This document shows positions 7,892 to 15,692 of a stretch of DNA of 64,000 bases, one piece after another; the stretch's first letter is position 1, and each line of letters opens with the position of its first letter. The notes below the pieces were generated by a model. The model saw only the letters and a program-made list of their open reading frames with translations, made no database searches and was not told the origin of the DNA. Position numbers and translations under genes: made by a program. The DNA comes from Thalassomonas sp. RHCl1 (GTDB lineage: Bacteria > Pseudomonadota > Gammaproteobacteria > Enterobacterales > Alteromonadaceae): NCBI RefSeq assembly GCF_947387555.1, contig NZ_CANDNZ010000019.1:37427-101426 (forward strand). Direction: 5' to 3'.

Positions 7892-8332
7892 TTAGGCGGA
7901 AGGACGCGAAAAGAGTTGCTTTATCCGGCTAAATAAGCCGTTTTGCCCGGAAGTTTGTGCCATGGCATAACTTTCCGGTAATGGTTTTATACGCAAAGAG
8001 ATGGTGCCGCCATGTCCCCAGGGCCACCAGACGGCGACGCCGCCCGGTTGATCGGCTTGTGCCGGTTGGGTGAATAACTTCTGCTCTTTATATAAAACCG
8101 CCAGATCTCCCAACTGCTGTTTTAAGGCTTTAGGGGCTTTCTTGATATTTTTCCTATCCCACTCATGGGGATAATTTTCCCTGAGTACCTCCAGGGTGGT
8201 TGCTATTTTATCTTTAGAAAACTCAGACAATAAGACTTCCCTTTGATCTTCCCATTGCCATTGATGTTGCTCACCTAATTGCCGGGTTAGGGCTTGGCTC
8301 AAGGTTTCCACCTGCTCCTGGGTATATGACAT
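7892..8332 (-). CDS. Conserved-type protein of unknown function
   Basis: 146 residues, soluble, with no signal peptide. The N-terminal half is helical and charged (QEQVETLSQALTRQLGEQ; EVLRENYPHEW). The C-terminal part contains AVWWPWGHGGTISLRIKPL, followed by a basic tail FSRIKQLFSRP that could bind membrane or nucleic acid. I do not recognise the family and cannot assign a role. The convergent neighbour is gsk, separated by a shared terminator. Confidence 0.6.
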   Translation of the reverse strand: MSYTQEQVETLSQALTRQLGEQHQWQWEDQREVLLSEFSKDKIATTLEVLRENYPHEWDRKNIKKAPKALKQQLGDLAVLYKEQKLFTQPAQADQPGGVAVWWPWGHGGTISLRIKPLPESYAMAQTSGQNGLFSRIKQLFSRPSA

Positions 8333-8485
8333 TTTGCTGGCCTTAATAGAAGTGATAATTAGCTATTATATAAGTAAATAACTGATCTTGTTATGTTATT
8401 GTTGATATTATTCTCAAGTAAGCGTTAATGACGGCAAACGGCGGCGTGAATTGTGTCAATAAGCCTGATATTGCCTTAAGCGGAG

Positions 8486-8854
8486 TTAATCAAGACCTTC
8501 GAGTTCATCGATGACGGTTCTTGCCTGTGCCAGGGTGCAATCTGTCCGGGTTAATAATTCATTTACCGTGATCCCGGGTTTGCGCCGGGCGATAGCCAAT
8601 AGTTCATCATGAGTGATATCTTCACTGTGGCTTTTTAATAACTTGGCCAGCCATAACCAGGTCTGTTCATCCTCCTGGTGAATAATGTCAATAATCTCGA
8701 GTAATTGCTGGCGGTTTGCCTTTAATTGCCAGTTTCTTGAACGGCCGATGCGCTGCAGATCACTGCCGGTGCTTCTTATATGCGCCTTTAAGGCGTAGGC
8801 CTTCATGGTTCTCCTTAAAAATGAGGGTAAGGTAACGGGTTTGAGATCTGGCAA
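8486..8854 (-). CDS. Ribosome-recycling-factor-like small protein (RRF_GI type)
   Basis: 122 residues. The start MPDLKPVTLPSFLRR and the segment RIGRSRNWQLKA...QQLLEIIDIIHQEDEQTWLWLAKLL resemble a gammaproteobacterial family annotated as ribosome recycling factor family (Pfam RRF_GI). It is much shorter than genuine Frr (about 185 aa). The C-terminal part (PGITVNELLTRTDCTLAQARTVIDELE) looks like a small helical, winged-helix-like module. A direct role in ribosome recycling is not shown by the sequence; the name is by family resemblance only. It is a single gene without close same-strand neighbours. Confidence 0.65.
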   Translation of the reverse strand: MPDLKPVTLPSFLRRTMKAYALKAHIRSTGSDLQRIGRSRNWQLKANRQQLLEIIDIIHQEDEQTWLWLAKLLKSHSEDITHDELLAIARRKPGITVNELLTRTDCTLAQARTVIDELEGLD

Positions 8855-9060
8855 AACTTACTCGGCAAAGCTGGACGATAAAAGCTGATCTTATAAGAAA
8901 CAAGCCCAGATGAAAATGATCAATTTTCTCTGACTGAGGTAAAGATAACTCCCCAGCCGTCAGATTTTTTTGTATTTATTCAGAGGGAGCAAGGGGGGCA
9001 CTGTCTCGTTGGCGGTGCGGGGGCTGGCTGTTCGGGATTAACCCTGAGGTTCGCCGGATA

Positions 9061-9147
9061 TTTCAATCATTATTTTCTCCGCGGTGAATTTTTTCGCAGC
9101 TTCTTTCTTTCTTGTCTCCATTTTTTTCTTTTGCCGTATTTTTCGCG
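9061..9147 (+). promoter_or_regulatory. T-rich TTTC array upstream of protease unit 1 (putative enhancer)
   Basis: TTTC occurs at 9061, 9074, 9092, 9104, 9108, 9125 and 9141, two copies continuing as TTTCG. Spacing between the strongest copies is 12 bp or close to multiples of 12. The block lies about 100-190 bp before the -24 GG of the sigma54-like promoter, where an activator would bind. The gap from 8855 to 9301 contains no other gene. The pattern here is looser than upstream of proteases 3 and 5. Confidence 0.4.
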
Positions 9148-9246
9148 GGCAGGAAATCTTTTATTTTTTGCTGCTCTCCGATAAAACCTATCTATTAAAT
9201 CAATAGATACAAGTGGTTATAACTTGGAAAAAGTAAATCTCTTCTT

Positions 9247-9263
9247 TTGGCATAAAGCATGTA
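9247..9263 (+). promoter_or_regulatory. Sigma54-like promoter of protease unit 1
   Basis: TTGGCATAAAGCATGTA: GG at 9249-9250 and GT at 9261-9262, exactly 10 bp apart as in -24/-12 promoters. The -12 dinucleotide is GT instead of the consensus GC. The same element recurs before three other protease units (12602, 15639, 20642) with identical spacing. A start of transcription near 9273 is implied, just upstream of the ATG at 9302. Confidence 0.65.
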
Positions 9264-9301
9264 TTAGTCATGACGGTGTAACTCGATATAAGGTGGTAAC
9301 G

Positions 9302-9796
9302 ATGCAGTTTTCTGTTAACAACAAACAATCGACATCGAATACTTGTATGCTCAAAAGTTTGATAGAGGTCTTTTTTTTCAGTGCCGGGTTTTTGGCCCTT
9401 TGCTATTTTATGATCAAGCATGTGCAATATGATCAGGATGAAGCTGATAAGTTCGCGCATCATCCTGCAGTGTCTTCGGAAATGAAAAACGTGCAGAACG
9501 AACAAAGGCCAGCATGGCAGCTGGGATTTGGTCAGAAACTGACGGATATTGTCTTTCCGGTACCAGCCAAGCGCAGCGCAGAAACTGGTGTTTCCGCTCA
9601 GTTGGGCCTTTTACCTTTAAGTCTTTTGGCGGGAAAGGAACATTTTCGTGAATACCTTGGCAGTCAGGCATGCCTGGGCAAGACGGACACGCAGAGCTGT
9701 TTTATACAGAGCAGCTTTTCCCCATTGATCGCGGGATATTTATGGGAAAACAAGCATTTGGAAGCAAGTTTTGGGCTGATCCGGGAGTCACTATAA
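9302..9796 (+). CDS. Small single-pass membrane protein coupled to protease 1
   Basis: 164 residues: a short N-terminus beginning MQFSV, one hydrophobic segment (about residues 19-40, SLIEVFFFSAGFLALCYFM), then a soluble part without recognised domain. ATG at 9302 was chosen because it follows AAGGTGG and lies downstream of the expected transcript start; the frame is open further upstream. Its stop overlaps the ATG of protease 1 (TAATG), implying translational coupling. The N-terminal pattern M-x-F-S plus anchor resembles the start of proteases 2 and 5. Residues near the C-terminus read GYLWEN, like one unit of the hexapeptide repeats. It may be a relic of a former protease N-terminus or a dedicated accessory protein; I cannot decide. 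Confidence 0.6.
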   Translation: MQFSVNNKQSTSNTCMLKSLIEVFFFSAGFLALCYFMIKHVQYDQDEADKFAHHPAVSSEMKNVQNEQRPAWQLGFGQKLTDIVFPVPAKRSAETGVSAQLGLLPLSLLAGKEHFREYLGSQACLGKTDTQSCFIQSSFSPLIAGYLWENKHLEASFGLIRESL

Positions 9797-12180
9797 TGAA
9801 ACCAAATGTATCCAGAGCTTTTGAACATTTCTTTATAGTGAGAGTTCTCTTGGCGTTTCTGCTGATCGGCGCTTTTATCTTACTCGCATTGCAACAAAAA
9901 ACAGAGCATATGTTAACCGAAGCCGAAGCGCCTTTGGGGGGAGCTGTATCACAACCGGCCCCGGCACAGGGTGTTCAGGAGAAGGCCTGGGAAGGGCGCA
10001 GCTACCTGGTGCAGGGGAATTTAAATGAGCTTAAGACCCTGCTGTTAAAAGAAAATATTGAAATAAAACGGGAGCTGGCGATTATCAGTGCGTTAAGCGT
10101 GGTATTAAATAAGCAGCAAAAAAACTGGCTGCAGCGTCAGCCCCAGGTGAAACGCATTTATATCGATCAGAGAATGGTTTTAGCGACGGGAGGCAGTAAT
10201 CTTGAGGAGGTGGCGCCGCAAACCTGTCAGGAATTCTCCATGTTAGACAGCTTCAGCTCAGGTGCCTTTAGCAATAATGACGGCACACATCCTTTTGATG
10301 GCGACTGGCAGGAGCAGGATCTCAATAGCGGTATGATCAGCGGCGCCTTGAGTGGCAATATCAAGATCAACAACCAGGCATTGGAAATCCGTGGTCCTTT
10401 CAATCTGGCCGATCCCCAGATCCAACGGGACTTTAGTGTTGCCAATGAAACCTATTTAGAGTTGGGGTTTGATCTCCAGGCCAGTGCTACCGCCACGGTG
10501 AATGATGTGATGCAGCTTTTTCTTATTACCGAAACCGGCACCGTTAAGGTTTTGCAAAGCTTTACCGGGGATACCCTGGCTGAAAAACGAAGAATATCTG
10601 TTGACTTAACCGGCGATCATCAAAACTATAAAACCTTAGGTTTTCGATTTCCCGGAGGCTTTACCAGCAGAGAGTCGGCTTTTTTTATCGATAATGTCCA
10701 GCTGGTGGTTGATACCGAACATCCCGGAAATTATGCCAGACAACATGCCGGTTTGACTGCGTCCGAAGAGCTTGACGGCGCGGGGGTGGGGATTGCCTTT
10801 ATCGATACCGGCTTATATCTGGGCTATCTGGATGCCATGACGGGCACTGGCGGCATAGGGGCTGTTGGAGAGGTGAATACTAATGCCGGTGTGATCGAAA
10901 CCGATGTAAAGCAAATTATTCGCCATAGCGTGATTACCGATGCCAATGCTGATCCTTATAACGATCAGCATGGCCATGGCTCCCATGTTATTGGCATCGC
11001 CACAGGTGATTTTTCCGGCCCCAATAAGTGTGTCGGTAACTTGCAATTCGGGGTGGCGCCTGCTGCGGATGTGATCAGTGTTAAGGCATTTGATGCTAAC
11101 GGCATAGCCAGTTACGGTGATGTGATTGCCGCCCTTGACTGGATATTAACCAACCGGGAGCAATACAATATCAGGGTGTTAAACTTATCTTTTGGCGGTA
11201 AGGTACAGTCCAATTATTGGGATGATCCGGTCAACCAGGCGGTAATGAAACTTTGGCAGGCGGGAGTGACTGTGGTCGCCTCTGCGGGAAATACTGGTCC
11301 GGCTCCCATGACCATTACTGTCCCTGCCAACCTTCCCTATATCATCAGTGTCGGGGCGATCACCAATAATTATACCAAGTCATTGACCAGGGATGACAGA
11401 ATTACCCGGTTTTCTTCTTCCGGGCCCACATATGAAGGTTTTATCAAGCCTGAAATTGTCGCTCCCGGCGGGCATATGCTGTCCAATGCCGTACCCGACA
11501 GTTATCTTAGCCAGTTATATCCGAAATTTCTCGACCGGGATAATGAGCATTTTATGGTGATGTCGGGAACCAGCCAGGCGGCCGCGGTTGTTAGCGGGGC
11601 GGCAGCCTTGTTATTACAGCAAGACCCGAGCCTGCAACCGGATGATATAAAATGTCGCCTGATGCACAGCGCAAAGCTGGCGACGCTGGATGACAATAAC
11701 CTGGCCTACAGCCCTATGCGTCAGGGAGCCGGTAGCTTAAACCTGGCTGCAGCCCTGACCGATACCAGCTATGCCTGTGCTAATCAGGGCTTGGATATTG
11801 AAGCGGACCTTGCCGGATCCGTCCATTATACCGGGCCGGTACGTGCGAATGAGCACGGGGAGTTTTATATCATAAAGGGTGATGGCAGTATTTGGCACCA
11901 GGGGTCGATTTGGAATGAGGGCTCTATCTGGAATGAGGGCTCTATCTGGAATGAGGGGTCTATCTGGAATGAGGGTTCTATCTGGAATGAAGGTTCTATC
12001 TGGAATGAGGGTTCTATCTGGAATGAGGGTTCTATCTGGAATGAAGGCTCTATCTGGAATGAGGGCTCTATCTGGAATGAGGGCTTTATCTGGAATGAGG
12101 GTTTTATCTGGAATGAAGGTTCACTGTGGAATGAAACTGTGCTCCCTATGAGCCTGCAACAGATACCTGAGCAGGAATAA
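9796..12180 (+). CDS. S8 subtilisin-like protease 1 with GSIWNE repeats
   Basis: 794 residues. Order: N-terminal membrane segment (about 13-35); I9-like propeptide (about 65-135, SYLVQGNLNELKTLLL); an ancillary beta-rich domain (about 145-310, LDSFSSGAFSNNDG, FFIDNVQLVVD); then an S8 catalytic domain. Its triad is Asp337 (AFIDTG), His394 (HGHGSHV) and Ser593 (MSGTSQAAAVVSG), with oxyanion Asn499 (SAGNTGP). After a conserved CANQGLDI segment come 14 hexapeptides G-S-I-W-N-E, and the protein ends in QE. It is an exported or surface-anchored endopeptidase, presumably autoprocessed. The ancillary domain and repeat type are shared with protease 4 and differ from proteases 2, 3 and 5. It is co-transcribed with the small gene before it. 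Confidence 0.9.
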   Translation: MKPNVSRAFEHFFIVRVLLAFLLIGAFILLALQQKTEHMLTEAEAPLGGAVSQPAPAQGVQEKAWEGRSYLVQGNLNELKTLLLKENIEIKRELAIISALSVVLNKQQKNWLQRQPQVKRIYIDQRMVLATGGSNLEEVAPQTCQEFSMLDSFSSGAFSNNDGTHPFDGDWQEQDLNSGMISGALSGNIKINNQALEIRGPFNLADPQIQRDFSVANETYLELGFDLQASATATVNDVMQLFLITETGTVKVLQSFTGDTLAEKRRISVDLTGDHQNYKTLGFRFPGGFTSRESAFFIDNVQLVVDTEHPGNYARQHAGLTASEELDGAGVGIAFIDTGLYLGYLDAMTGTGGIGAVGEVNTNAGVIETDVKQIIRHSVITDANADPYNDQHGHGSHVIGIATGDFSGPNKCVGNLQFGVAPAADVISVKAFDANGIASYGDVIAALDWILTNREQYNIRVLNLSFGGKVQSNYWDDPVNQAVMKLWQAGVTVVASAGNTGPAPMTITVPANLPYIISVGAITNNYTKSLTRDDRITRFSSSGPTYEGFIKPEIVAPGGHMLSNAVPDSYLSQLYPKFLDRDNEHFMVMSGTSQAAAVVSGAAALLLQQDPSLQPDDIKCRLMHSAKLATLDDNNLAYSPMRQGAGSLNLAAALTDTSYACANQGLDIEADLAGSVHYTGPVRANEHGEFYIIKGDGSIWHQGSIWNEGSIWNEGSIWNEGSIWNEGSIWNEGSIWNEGSIWNEGSIWNEGSIWNEGSIWNEGFIWNEGFIWNEGSLWNETVLPMSLQQIPEQE
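11884..12135 (+). repeat. 14 x 18-bp repeat encoding GSIWNE
   Basis: Fourteen in-frame 18-bp units with no spacer, encoding GSIWHQ, ten GSIWNE, two GFIWNE and GSLWNE. Differences between units are almost only at silent positions (ggc/ggg/ggt, gag/gaa), so the array is both young and under protein-level selection. Open frames on the other strand and frames are by-products of the repeat. Confidence 0.95.
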
Positions 12181-12203
12181 GCGGTTGTCAGGATAAAAGA
12201 TGG

Positions 12204-12232
12204 TATTAAAGAGCCCACAGGGCTCTTTAATA
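12204..12232 (+). terminator. Hairpin after protease 1
   Basis: Perfect 13-bp inverted repeat TATTAAAGAGCCC / GGGCTCTTTAATA with loop ACA, 23 bp after the stop. There is no long T run beyond the stem's CTTTAATA, so termination efficiency is uncertain. Confidence 0.6.
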
Positions 12233-12268
12233 CCCGGGTTAAGGCTGTTTAAGCAAGCGGGAGTTATT

Positions 12269-12433
12269 ATGCTAAAACATAACAGACTGCGTCTATGCCA
12301 GTTTTTAGACGAAGAAGATGATGCAATAATGTCCGGGATAAGCCGGCTCATTTATTCATTCGTTATCTTCGCCATCTTTTTTATGATTGGTGCGACCATT
12401 TTTTTCCATAAAAAGTTTCACTACCTGACATAA
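12269..12433 (+). CDS. Possible 54-residue membrane protein
   Basis: Frame starting MLKHNRLRLCQFLDEEDD, with one strongly hydrophobic helix (about residues 25-44, LIYSFVIFAIFFMIGATIFF) and a short basic tail. GGGAG lies about 5 nt before the ATG. It sits between the protease 1 hairpin and the control region of protease 2. No homologue is recognised. The transmembrane helix and acceptable ribosome site favour a real microprotein, but the evidence is thin. Confidence 0.35.
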   Translation: MLKHNRLRLCQFLDEEDDAIMSGISRLIYSFVIFAIFFMIGATIFFHKKFHYLT

Positions 12434-12434
12434 C

Positions 12435-12475
12435 TTTCAATTTATTCATCAATAATTTCAACCACTTTTTTCATT
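12435..12475 (+). promoter_or_regulatory. T-rich TTTC array upstream of protease 2 (putative enhancer)
   Basis: TTTCA at 12435, 12456 and 12469 plus ATTCA at 12444, the third copy in the context CCACTTTTTTC also seen before protease 5. The block is about 130-170 bp before the -24 GG, the same distance as at the other units. It is shorter and less regular than the arrays before proteases 3 and 5. Confidence 0.35.
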
Positions 12476-12601
12476 TTATCGGTGGCCCGCCGGTAAAGTC
12501 AGCATAGCGTACAGTTACCTTGCTCGGGTAAGTTCTTGTATTGTGTGATATATCAATCACTTAGTTTTGCTTATTGCCAATAGCATTGTTTTTATTCTTT
12601 A

Positions 12602-12618
12602 TTGGCATAAAGCGTGTA
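12602..12618 (+). promoter_or_regulatory. Sigma54-like promoter of protease 2
   Basis: TTGGCATAAAGCGTGTA with GG at 12604-12605 and GT at 12616-12617, spacing 10. It is nearly identical to the element at 9247. The similarity continues downstream (TTAG, then CATG, then AAGGTGGT before the start codon), so the whole leader is duplicated between units 1 and 2. Confidence 0.65.
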
Positions 12619-12656
12619 TTAGCCATGGAGACGTAAACTCAACAAAGGTGGTTAGT

Positions 12657-15155
12657 ATGTTTTTTTCACTTGATAAAAATACGTTGTTACTGATTAAAAA
12701 TAATAAATTACTCTTTGCTATTGGTCTTATTTGTTTGCTCGGTTGCGCCTTGTTGCTTTTTGATACCAGTTCGGGGATGCATGGTAAAGCAAATAAGCTG
12801 GAATCCTATCAGGTGAAAGTGCCGATATTTGAAGATACCGGCGGAGGTACTGACAGGAGCTCCTACCTTATTCAGGGCCACAGCCTGGACGAAATAATGG
12901 CAATTGCTGCTAGGTTCCAACTTGATGTGACCCACAAACTAGGTTCGATCAATGCCCTGGCGGTGACCATGGATTTAGCTACTTATAAACAGTTGCAACA
13001 GCTGCCGGGTATTATCCGTATGCAGAAAAATACTAAAAATCTGAGTGTTACGGCTAAAGGTGACAGGAAAGGCGACGGCAAAGGTGACAGAAAAGGCGAC
13101 GGCAAAGATGACAGGAAAGGCGACGGCAAAGGTGACAGGAAAGGCGACGGCAAAGATGACAGGAAAGGCGGCGGCAAAGATGACAGGAAAGGCGGCGGCA
13201 AAGATGACAGGAAAGGCGGCGGCAAAGGTGACAGGAAAGGTGGCGGCAAAGATGACAGGAAAGGCGACGGCAAAGATGACAGGAAAGGTGGCGGCAAAGA
13301 TGACAGGAAAGGCGGCGGCAAAGGTGATGATGACGGAAACGTACATGCGATGTTTTTGGGGTCTTCAGAGGCTGAAAATATCGGTGGTGAGCCCTTTTTA
13401 CTTTTTAGCGGTAACAGCAGCAGCTGGAAAGTGATTAACCGTGCCGGCGTCAGTTTTGCTTTAAGCTCGATAGAACTGGCCTGGCCGCTGGAAAACGGCT
13501 CTTTGATGCAGTTTAGTACCAGTAATGGCCTGCAGCTGGATACCTCTGCTTTAACTTTTGGCAGTGACAGCAGCCATATGTACCTGACTTTAACCCCGTC
13601 GATGCTGGGCAGTGATGCCTCCCTGGCTGCAAATCATAGTTTTACCTACGATTTGTCATTTCAACATGTACCTTCGAGTGCTTCCGCACAATATCAGTTT
13701 AAATTAACTTTTGCCGGAGACAGCTCGGTGAAAGAGTATATTGACGGTCAGGGGAGTTTGCTGCCAAACGATAACAGTGTTTACCGCGATACTTTTTATA
13801 CCGGTATGGTCAATGCCGATATTTTACAGCAGCAAGGGATCACTGGGCTCGGGGTGACCGTGGCGGTGCTTGACACCGGCTTACGTGCAGATCCTGAATG
13901 GTCAATACAATATCTGGCACAAGGGGGCAATCGCATCAAAGCTTTTTATAATGCCATAGACGATACCCTGGTTGATACTGCTGCCTTTGATCTCAGTGAT
14001 GCCGAGCAGGGCAATCTTTTGCAGGACGGGCATGGACACGGTACCCATGTCAGCTCTATTATCGCCCGGGCATTACCTGAGCTGGATATCAACACCGGTG
14101 AATTCACCGGTACTTATAACGGTATCGCACCTAATGTCAACCTGGTATCGGTGAAAGCACTTGACAGCAGTGGTCAGGGCACGTACGCCGATGTGATCCG
14201 CGGTATCGATTTTGTTATCGCCAATAAAGATCTGTACAACATCCGGGTGTTGAATATGTCGCTCAGTGCCGGGGTACAATCCCATTACTGGGATGATTTC
14301 CTTAATCAGGCGGTAATGCGCGCCTGGCAGGCGGGAATAGTCGTGGTTGCATCTGCCGGTAACAGCGGACCAGATGCCATGACCATAGGCGTACCGGGCA
14401 ATGTACCTTATGTGGTGACTGTAGGGGCAGTGTCAGACAACTATTCTGTTACCGATAACAGTGATGATTTTCTTGCCACTTTTTCTGCCGCAGGACCGAC
14501 TTATGAAGGCTTTGTTAAACCTGAGCTGGTTGCCCCCGGTGGCCATATACTCGGCTATATGCACCCGAGCGCCTACATACCGGGTAATTATCCCAGTTTT
14601 GCTGACGGCCAGGGCTGGTTTATGATGTCGGGCACTTCACAGGCGGCGGCGGTTGTGTCCGGTATTGCTGCCCTGGTGTTGGAGCAAGACCCGAGTTTAA
14701 CTCCGGATGAGGTGAAATGTCGCTTGATCAGTGCCGGTAATCCGGCATTAAACGGCCAGGGGGATCTGGCGGTAAGCATTTTCCAGCAGGGCAGCGGATT
14801 AATTGATGCTTATGAGGCGGTTTATTCTTCGGCAACTGCTTGTGCCAATCAGGGACTGGATATTGATGCCGACCTTGCCGGTACCAGTCATTTTGGCGGC
14901 CGGGCCAACCAGGATGCCGATGGTAATTATTATATTGATGGTGTCGAAGGCAGTGGTTACTTATGGGCGGATGGCTATCTGTGGGCAGATGGTTATTTGT
15001 GGGTTGACGGGTATCTGTGGGTTGACGGTTACTTGTGGGCAGACGGTTATTTATGGGCTGACGGTTATTTATGGGCTGATGGCTATCTGTGGGTAGATGG
15101 TAATATTCAGGCCAGTGGCAGTATACAACCGAATGTTTGGGTAGGCCAAGAGTAA
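12657..15155 (+). CDS. S8 subtilisin-like protease 2 with GYLWAD repeats and Lys/Gly-rich linker
   Basis: 832 residues. Order: N-terminal anchor (about 17-38), I9-like propeptide (about 60-128, SYLIQGHSLDEIM), a highly charged linker of 11 octapeptides [GD]DRKG[DG]GK (about 135-222), a beta-sandwich-like ancillary domain (about 245-365, FALSSIELAWPLENG), then the S8 domain. Its triad is Asp406 (AVLDTG), His461 (GHGTHV) and Ser661 (MSGTSQAAAVVSG). The C-terminus has eight GYLW[AV]D hexapeptides, two degenerate units, and ends in NVWVGQE. ATG at 12657 follows AAGGTGG; the open frame upstream covers the promoter and is not coding. The ancillary domain is shared with proteases 3 and 5. Expected location is periplasm, surface or medium. 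Confidence 0.9.
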   Translation: MFFSLDKNTLLLIKNNKLLFAIGLICLLGCALLLFDTSSGMHGKANKLESYQVKVPIFEDTGGGTDRSSYLIQGHSLDEIMAIAARFQLDVTHKLGSINALAVTMDLATYKQLQQLPGIIRMQKNTKNLSVTAKGDRKGDGKGDRKGDGKDDRKGDGKGDRKGDGKDDRKGGGKDDRKGGGKDDRKGGGKGDRKGGGKDDRKGDGKDDRKGGGKDDRKGGGKGDDDGNVHAMFLGSSEAENIGGEPFLLFSGNSSSWKVINRAGVSFALSSIELAWPLENGSLMQFSTSNGLQLDTSALTFGSDSSHMYLTLTPSMLGSDASLAANHSFTYDLSFQHVPSSASAQYQFKLTFAGDSSVKEYIDGQGSLLPNDNSVYRDTFYTGMVNADILQQQGITGLGVTVAVLDTGLRADPEWSIQYLAQGGNRIKAFYNAIDDTLVDTAAFDLSDAEQGNLLQDGHGHGTHVSSIIARALPELDINTGEFTGTYNGIAPNVNLVSVKALDSSGQGTYADVIRGIDFVIANKDLYNIRVLNMSLSAGVQSHYWDDFLNQAVMRAWQAGIVVVASAGNSGPDAMTIGVPGNVPYVVTVGAVSDNYSVTDNSDDFLATFSAAGPTYEGFVKPELVAPGGHILGYMHPSAYIPGNYPSFADGQGWFMMSGTSQAAAVVSGIAALVLEQDPSLTPDEVKCRLISAGNPALNGQGDLAVSIFQQGSGLIDAYEAVYSSATACANQGLDIDADLAGTSHFGGRANQDADGNYYIDGVEGSGYLWADGYLWADGYLWVDGYLWVDGYLWADGYLWADGYLWADGYLWVDGNIQASGSIQPNVWVGQE
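13059..13322 (+). repeat. 11 x 24-bp minisatellite encoding a Lys/Gly/Asp linker
   Basis: Eleven contiguous 24-bp units encode octapeptides [GD]-D-R-K-G-[DG]-G-K between propeptide and ancillary domain of protease 2. Units differ at two amino-acid positions, G/D, in mixed order. Protease 5 has a short counterpart (GKGGGKGGGKGGGK) at the same place and protease 3 only GKVKGGG, so linker length varies widely among paralogues. Confidence 0.95.
14955..15098 (+). repeat. 8 x 18-bp repeat encoding GYLW[AV]D
   Basis: Eight contiguous hexapeptide units (five GYLWAD, three GYLWVD), followed by two decayed units GNIQAS and GSIQPN up to 15134. Codon differences are mostly silent. Confidence 0.95.
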
Positions 15156-15465
15156 GCTTTCGTTTTTAATGGTTCGTGCAACTAAGGTGTCCCGGATTTA
15201 AAGGAGTAAATGAAAGCAGTAAAGTGCGGTAAATGTTAACGGAATTAATTTTCGGACTTATTTGGTTTTCTGATTTAGTTTTAAGCATGTGCCGTACTTT
15301 TCCCTCCCTTTGAGCTTTCTCCTGAAATAAGAAAGCTGACCCGCAATTTCCTTGCATGCCTTATTAAGTTTGTGCTCTGCTAATGAGTGACTGTTATTAC
15401 ATTCTATTAAGCGCAATTTTTTAAATGTCTAGAGTAAATTTTTGATTTTCATCCGCATTTATCTT

Positions 15466-15538
15466 GTTCGCCACATCTTTCACTGCACTCATCTGTTTCG
15501 TAATTCTTTTCGTAGTTTTTTTCGTTATTTTTTTCATT
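15466..15538 (+). promoter_or_regulatory. 12-bp-phased TTTC array upstream of protease 3 (putative enhancer)
   Basis: TTTCG/TTTCA occurs at 15496, 15508, 15520 and 15532, exactly every 12 bp. A further pair lies 12 bp apart at 15466 (GTTCGCCACATC) and 15478 (TTTCACTGCACT). The array ends about 105 bp before the -24 GG at 15641. The 537-bp gap between proteases 2 and 3 contains no convincing gene. Confidence 0.5.
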
Positions 15539-15638
15539 ATTTTTTAAGCACCGGAGATACATTTCCTTGCGGCATTGCTTGATGGTATAAGTTCTTTAAA
15601 AACAGGTTGCTATGTGTTTTTTATGTTTCTGTAAGTAA

Positions 15639-15655
15639 TTGGCGTAAAACCTGTA
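15639..15655 (+). promoter_or_regulatory. Sigma54-like promoter of proteases 3 and 4
   Basis: TTGGCGTAAAACCTGTA with GG at 15641-15642 and GT at 15653-15654, spacing 10. It lies 38 bp before the start codon of protease 3. Protease 4 has no such element and follows 5 bp after protease 3, so one promoter should serve both. Confidence 0.62.
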
Positions 15656-15692
15656 TTACCTCCTTTAGATGTAAATAATTGAGGTCATCATT

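Noticed and set aside
11865..12218. Long open frames on both strands across the GSIWNE repeat, and similar ones at 12975-13434, 17580-17961 and 19902-20348
   Set aside because: The 18-bp and 24-bp repeats have no stop codons in several frames, so these ORFs are by-products. Their translations are pure low-complexity repeats, and silent variation matches only the protease frame.
12567..12656. Upstream extension of protease 2 (and the equivalent for the small gene at 9224-9301)
   Set aside because: The shared peptide WHKACISH in these extensions reflects conservation of the sigma54-like promoter DNA. The predicted transcript starts downstream of these start codons.
15166..15357. 63-codon minus-strand frame between proteases 2 and 3
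   Set aside because: There is no ribosome-binding site or recognisable sequence. It ends just after protease 2 and lies in an AT-rich spacer.
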